DNA of 7,678 nucleotides from Candidatus Woykebacteria bacterium GWB1_45_5 (GTDB lineage Bacteria > Patescibacteriota > Microgenomatia > Woykebacterales > RBG-16-39-9b), in NCBI GenBank assembly GCA_001816645.1, contig MHCO01000053.1, forward strand, positions 10,976 through 18,653. Reading direction: 5' to 3'. The number at the start of each line of letters is the position of its first letter. The first letter of the stretch is position 1. Shown here piece by piece: positions 6,234 through 7,678 of this stretch. Position numbers and translations under genes: made by a program. The notes beneath the pieces are model-generated. The model made no database searches. It had not been told where the DNA came from and was given only the letters and a program-made list of their open reading frames with translations.

Positions 6234-6238
6234 ATTAA

Positions 6239-6319
6239 GTGAATGCCAAATTCCTCGTCTTGCGACCACTTCGTGGACTAAAACCACGAAACTTGGCTAA
6301 AAGAGTGACGGCCCGTTAG
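6239..6319 (+). pseudogene. Remnant second copy of the GlmS C-terminal tail
   Basis: Five bases after the glmS stop, in another frame, a stretch from GTG 6239 to TAG 6317-6319 reads VNAKFLVLRPLRGLKPRNLAKRVTAR. The intact GlmS ends AYFLALERKADPDKPRNLAKSVTVR. The KPRNLAK block is identical, and AxFLxL aligns at the right distance with a one-residue gap. Over the last 11 sense codons 9 residues agree but only 20 of 33 bases, and most changes within PRNLAK are synonymous. This is the pattern of two long-separated functional genes, not a recent copy. PRNLAKSVT is a GlmS signature, so this is read as the 3' end of another glmS allele, left by gene replacement or decay of a tandem copy. The middle section overlaps the dispersed repeat at 6261-6280. 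Whether the 26-codon ORF is translated is unknown. Confidence 0.75.
6261..6280. repeat. 20-bp dispersed repeat, copy 2
   Basis: This is the reverse-complement partner (19 of 20) of 1143-1162. It lies inside the GlmS tail remnant and covers the codons for the part (LRPLRGL) that no longer resembles GlmS. It can fold in two exclusive ways: CCAC/GTGG (6266-6269/6273-6276) or TTCGTGG/CCACGAA (6270-6276/6284-6290). Confidence 0.6.
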
Positions 6320-6333
6320 AATTTCTGATTTTA

Positions 6334-6342
6334 TGTTAATAT
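6334..6342 (+). promoter_or_regulatory. Extended -10 element implying a leaderless transketolase mRNA
   Basis: TG (6334-6335), one base and TAATAT (6337-6342, four of six matches) resemble an extended -10. The expected start of transcription, about 7 bases further, is the G of the GTG at 6349. No Shine-Dalgarno lies before that GTG. No good -35 is present, so confidence is low. Confidence 0.3.
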
Positions 6343-6348
6343 ATTAGC

Positions 6349-7678
6349 GTGGTATCTCGCGTAAATATATCTAGACTAGAAGAATTAGCAAAGCTTGTCC
6401 GCTACTATATTTTACGTGCCACCACTAAAGCTTGTTCGGGCCATCCAACCTCATCCCTATCAGCGGCGGATCTTATGGTTGCTCTTTTTTTCCATAAACT
6501 TCGTTTTGATTTGAATAGACCAGAATACTCCAACAACGACCGAGTAATCTTCTCCAAAGGCCACGCTTCGCCGCTTCTTTACGCCCTCTATGCCGCTGCT
6601 GGGGTGGTAAGCGAAAAAGAACTTGATAGCTTGCGGAAATTCGGCAGTCCACTGGAGGGTCACCCAACGCCAAATTTTAAATATGTGGAGGTGGCAACTG
6701 GTTCTTTAGGCCAAGGATTAAGTGTTGGATTTGGGATGGCTTTAAATGCTAAATATTTGGACAAACTTCCTTATAGAACCTATGTTCTGCTTGGCGATTC
6801 CGAGATGGCCGAGGGTAGTGTCTGGGAAGCCGCCCAACTTGCTTCTTATTACAAGTTGGACAATTTAGTTGGAGTGGTCGACGTTAATCGCCTCGGGCAG
6901 TCGCAAGAGACAATGCTTGGACACGACATCGGGTCTTACAAAAAGCGGTTGGAGTCTTTTGGTTGGGAAGTTATAAAGGTTGATGGTCACAATATGGAAC
7001 AGATCGTCAAAGCCTTTGACGTGGCGGACAAGGTAAAAGGCAGACCAATCATGATCGTCGCCAAGACGTTGAAAGGTAAGGGAGTCTATTTCTTGGAAAA
7101 TAAAGAAGGCTGGCATGGTAAAGCTTTGAGTGAGGATGATTATCAAAAGGCCCTGAAAGAACTAGGGGAAATCAATACAAGAATTAAGGGAACTATAAAG
7201 AAACCAAGCAATCAAGTACCATCTTCAAAACCGGCCAAAGGGAAGACAGGCCCTATTACCTACAACCGGGACGAAAAAGTAGCGACCCGTAAGGCTTTTG
7301 GCAACGCACTCAAAAGGCTAGGTAGCTCAAACCCCGCGATAGTTAGTCTAGATGCGGAGACAAAAAATTCGACTTACGCTGAGATTTTTAAAGAAGCATA
7401 CCCGGGCCGTTTCTTTGAAATGTTTATCGCCGAGCAAAACATGGCCGGTGCAGCTTTAGGCCTTTCAAAACGGGGCAAGACTCCCTTTGTTTCCAGTTTT
7501 GCCGCTTTCTTGACCAGAGCTTATGATCAAATCCGAATGGCCACTTACTCGAAGCCAAATATAAAATTTGTTGGCAGCCACGCTGGGGTTTCGATTGGCG
7601 AAGACGGGCCGAGCCAGATGGGTCTTGAAGACCTAGCGATGTTTAGGAGTTTGGCGGAAAGTACGGTTCTCTACCCGT
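6349..7678 (+). CDS. tkt: Transketolase, 3' end cut by window
   Basis: The frame is open from GTG 6349 to the end of the window, 443 codons of an expected ~620. Transketolase moves two-carbon units between sugar phosphates using thiamine diphosphate (ThDP) and Mg2+, linking fructose-6-phosphate and glyceraldehyde-3-phosphate to pentose phosphates. Visible motifs are SGHPTSSLSAAD (30-41), SKGHASPLLYALYA (69-82), EGHPTP (103-108), ATGSLGQGLSVG (116-127), the ThDP/metal motif GDSEMAEGSVWEA...DVN (149-180), and GWHGKAL (254-260). After a Lys/Pro/Ser-rich linker (~283-300) the pyrimidine domain has ATRKAFGNAL (312-321), LDAETKNST (334-342), FIAEQNM (359-365, catalytic Glu 362) and HAGVSIGEDGPSQMGLEDLAMFRS (411-434). 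The motifs follow the short animal TKT type rather than the longer E. coli TktA type, and both halves are fused, unlike the split archaeal form. The GTG start is preferred because it is the first start after an upstream stop and gives a normal N terminus. Confidence 0.93.
   Translation, partial: MVSRVNISRLEELAKLVRYYILRATTKACSGHPTSSLSAADLMVALFFHKLRFDLNRPEYSNNDRVIFSKGHASPLLYALYAAAGVVSEKELDSLRKFGSPLEGHPTPNFKYVEVATGSLGQGLSVGFGMALNAKYLDKLPYRTYVLLGDSEMAEGSVWEAAQLASYYKLDNLVGVVDVNRLGQSQETMLGHDIGSYKKRLESFGWEVIKVDGHNMEQIVKAFDVADKVKGRPIMIVAKTLKGKGVYFLENKEGWHGKALSEDDYQKALKELGEINTRIKGTIKKPSNQVPSSKPAKGKTGPITYNRDEKVATRKAFGNALKRLGSSNPAIVSLDAETKNSTYAEIFKEAYPGRFFEMFIAEQNMAGAALGLSKRGKTPFVSSFAAFLTRAYDQIRMATYSKPNIKFVGSHAGVSIGEDGPSQMGLEDLAMFRSLAESTVLYP

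Noticed and set aside
6266..6290. Rho-independent terminator after glmS
   Set aside because: Hairpins exist but no T-run follows, and the sequence is accounted for by the GlmS tail remnant and dispersed repeat.

Overview
The window reads as a piece of a bacterial chromosome with compact, mostly co-directional (+ strand) genes. Several features suggest a Candidate Phyla Radiation (Patescibacteria) genome: short repeat-like blocks that sit between genes and also read through in frame inside a gene (a PPYAKASADG-type stretch in GlmS), start codons that mostly lack a Shine-Dalgarno sequence, and small versions of conserved enzymes. This assignment is an inference from style, not proof. TGA is used as an ordinary stop (glycosyltransferase and glmR genes), so lineages that recode UGA as glycine (Gracilibacteria/SR1) are unlikely.

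Layout. 1-1074: the 3' part of a gene for a TolB/WD40-like beta-propeller protein, cut by the window edge. 1075-1233: a good sigma70-type promoter followed by a tandem hairpin repeat that runs into the next start codon. 1234-2028: a dolichyl/polyprenyl-phosphate mannose synthase-type GT2 glycosyltransferase. 2029-2171: a leader with a possible 8-codon ORF and a 13-bp stem that contains the next start codon. 2172-3089: a GalE-like NAD-dependent UDP-sugar epimerase. 3090-3302: a fold-prone, repeat-like spacer with no credible gene. 3396-4400: GlmR/YvcK. 4404-6233: GlmS, only 3 bases behind glmR and carrying two in-frame insertions. 6234-6348: a spacer holding a second, diverged copy of the GlmS C-terminal tail. 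6349-7678: an animal-type, full-length-style transketolase, cut by the window end.

How the genes fit together. GlmS draws fructose-6-phosphate into glucosamine-6-phosphate and so into UDP-GlcNAc. GlmR (YvcK) is known in Bacillus subtilis as a UDP-GlcNAc-sensing activator of GlmS. Transketolase supplies or drains fructose-6-phosphate. GalE interconverts UDP-hexoses, and the GT2 enzyme makes a lipid-linked mannose-type donor. The window is therefore a hexose-phosphate-to-envelope-glycan neighbourhood. The most notable items are the GlmS tail remnant, the glmR-glmS pairing, the repeat-derived insertions in GlmS, a 20-bp repeat shared by two distant intergenic sites, and the start-codon-occluding hairpin before galE.
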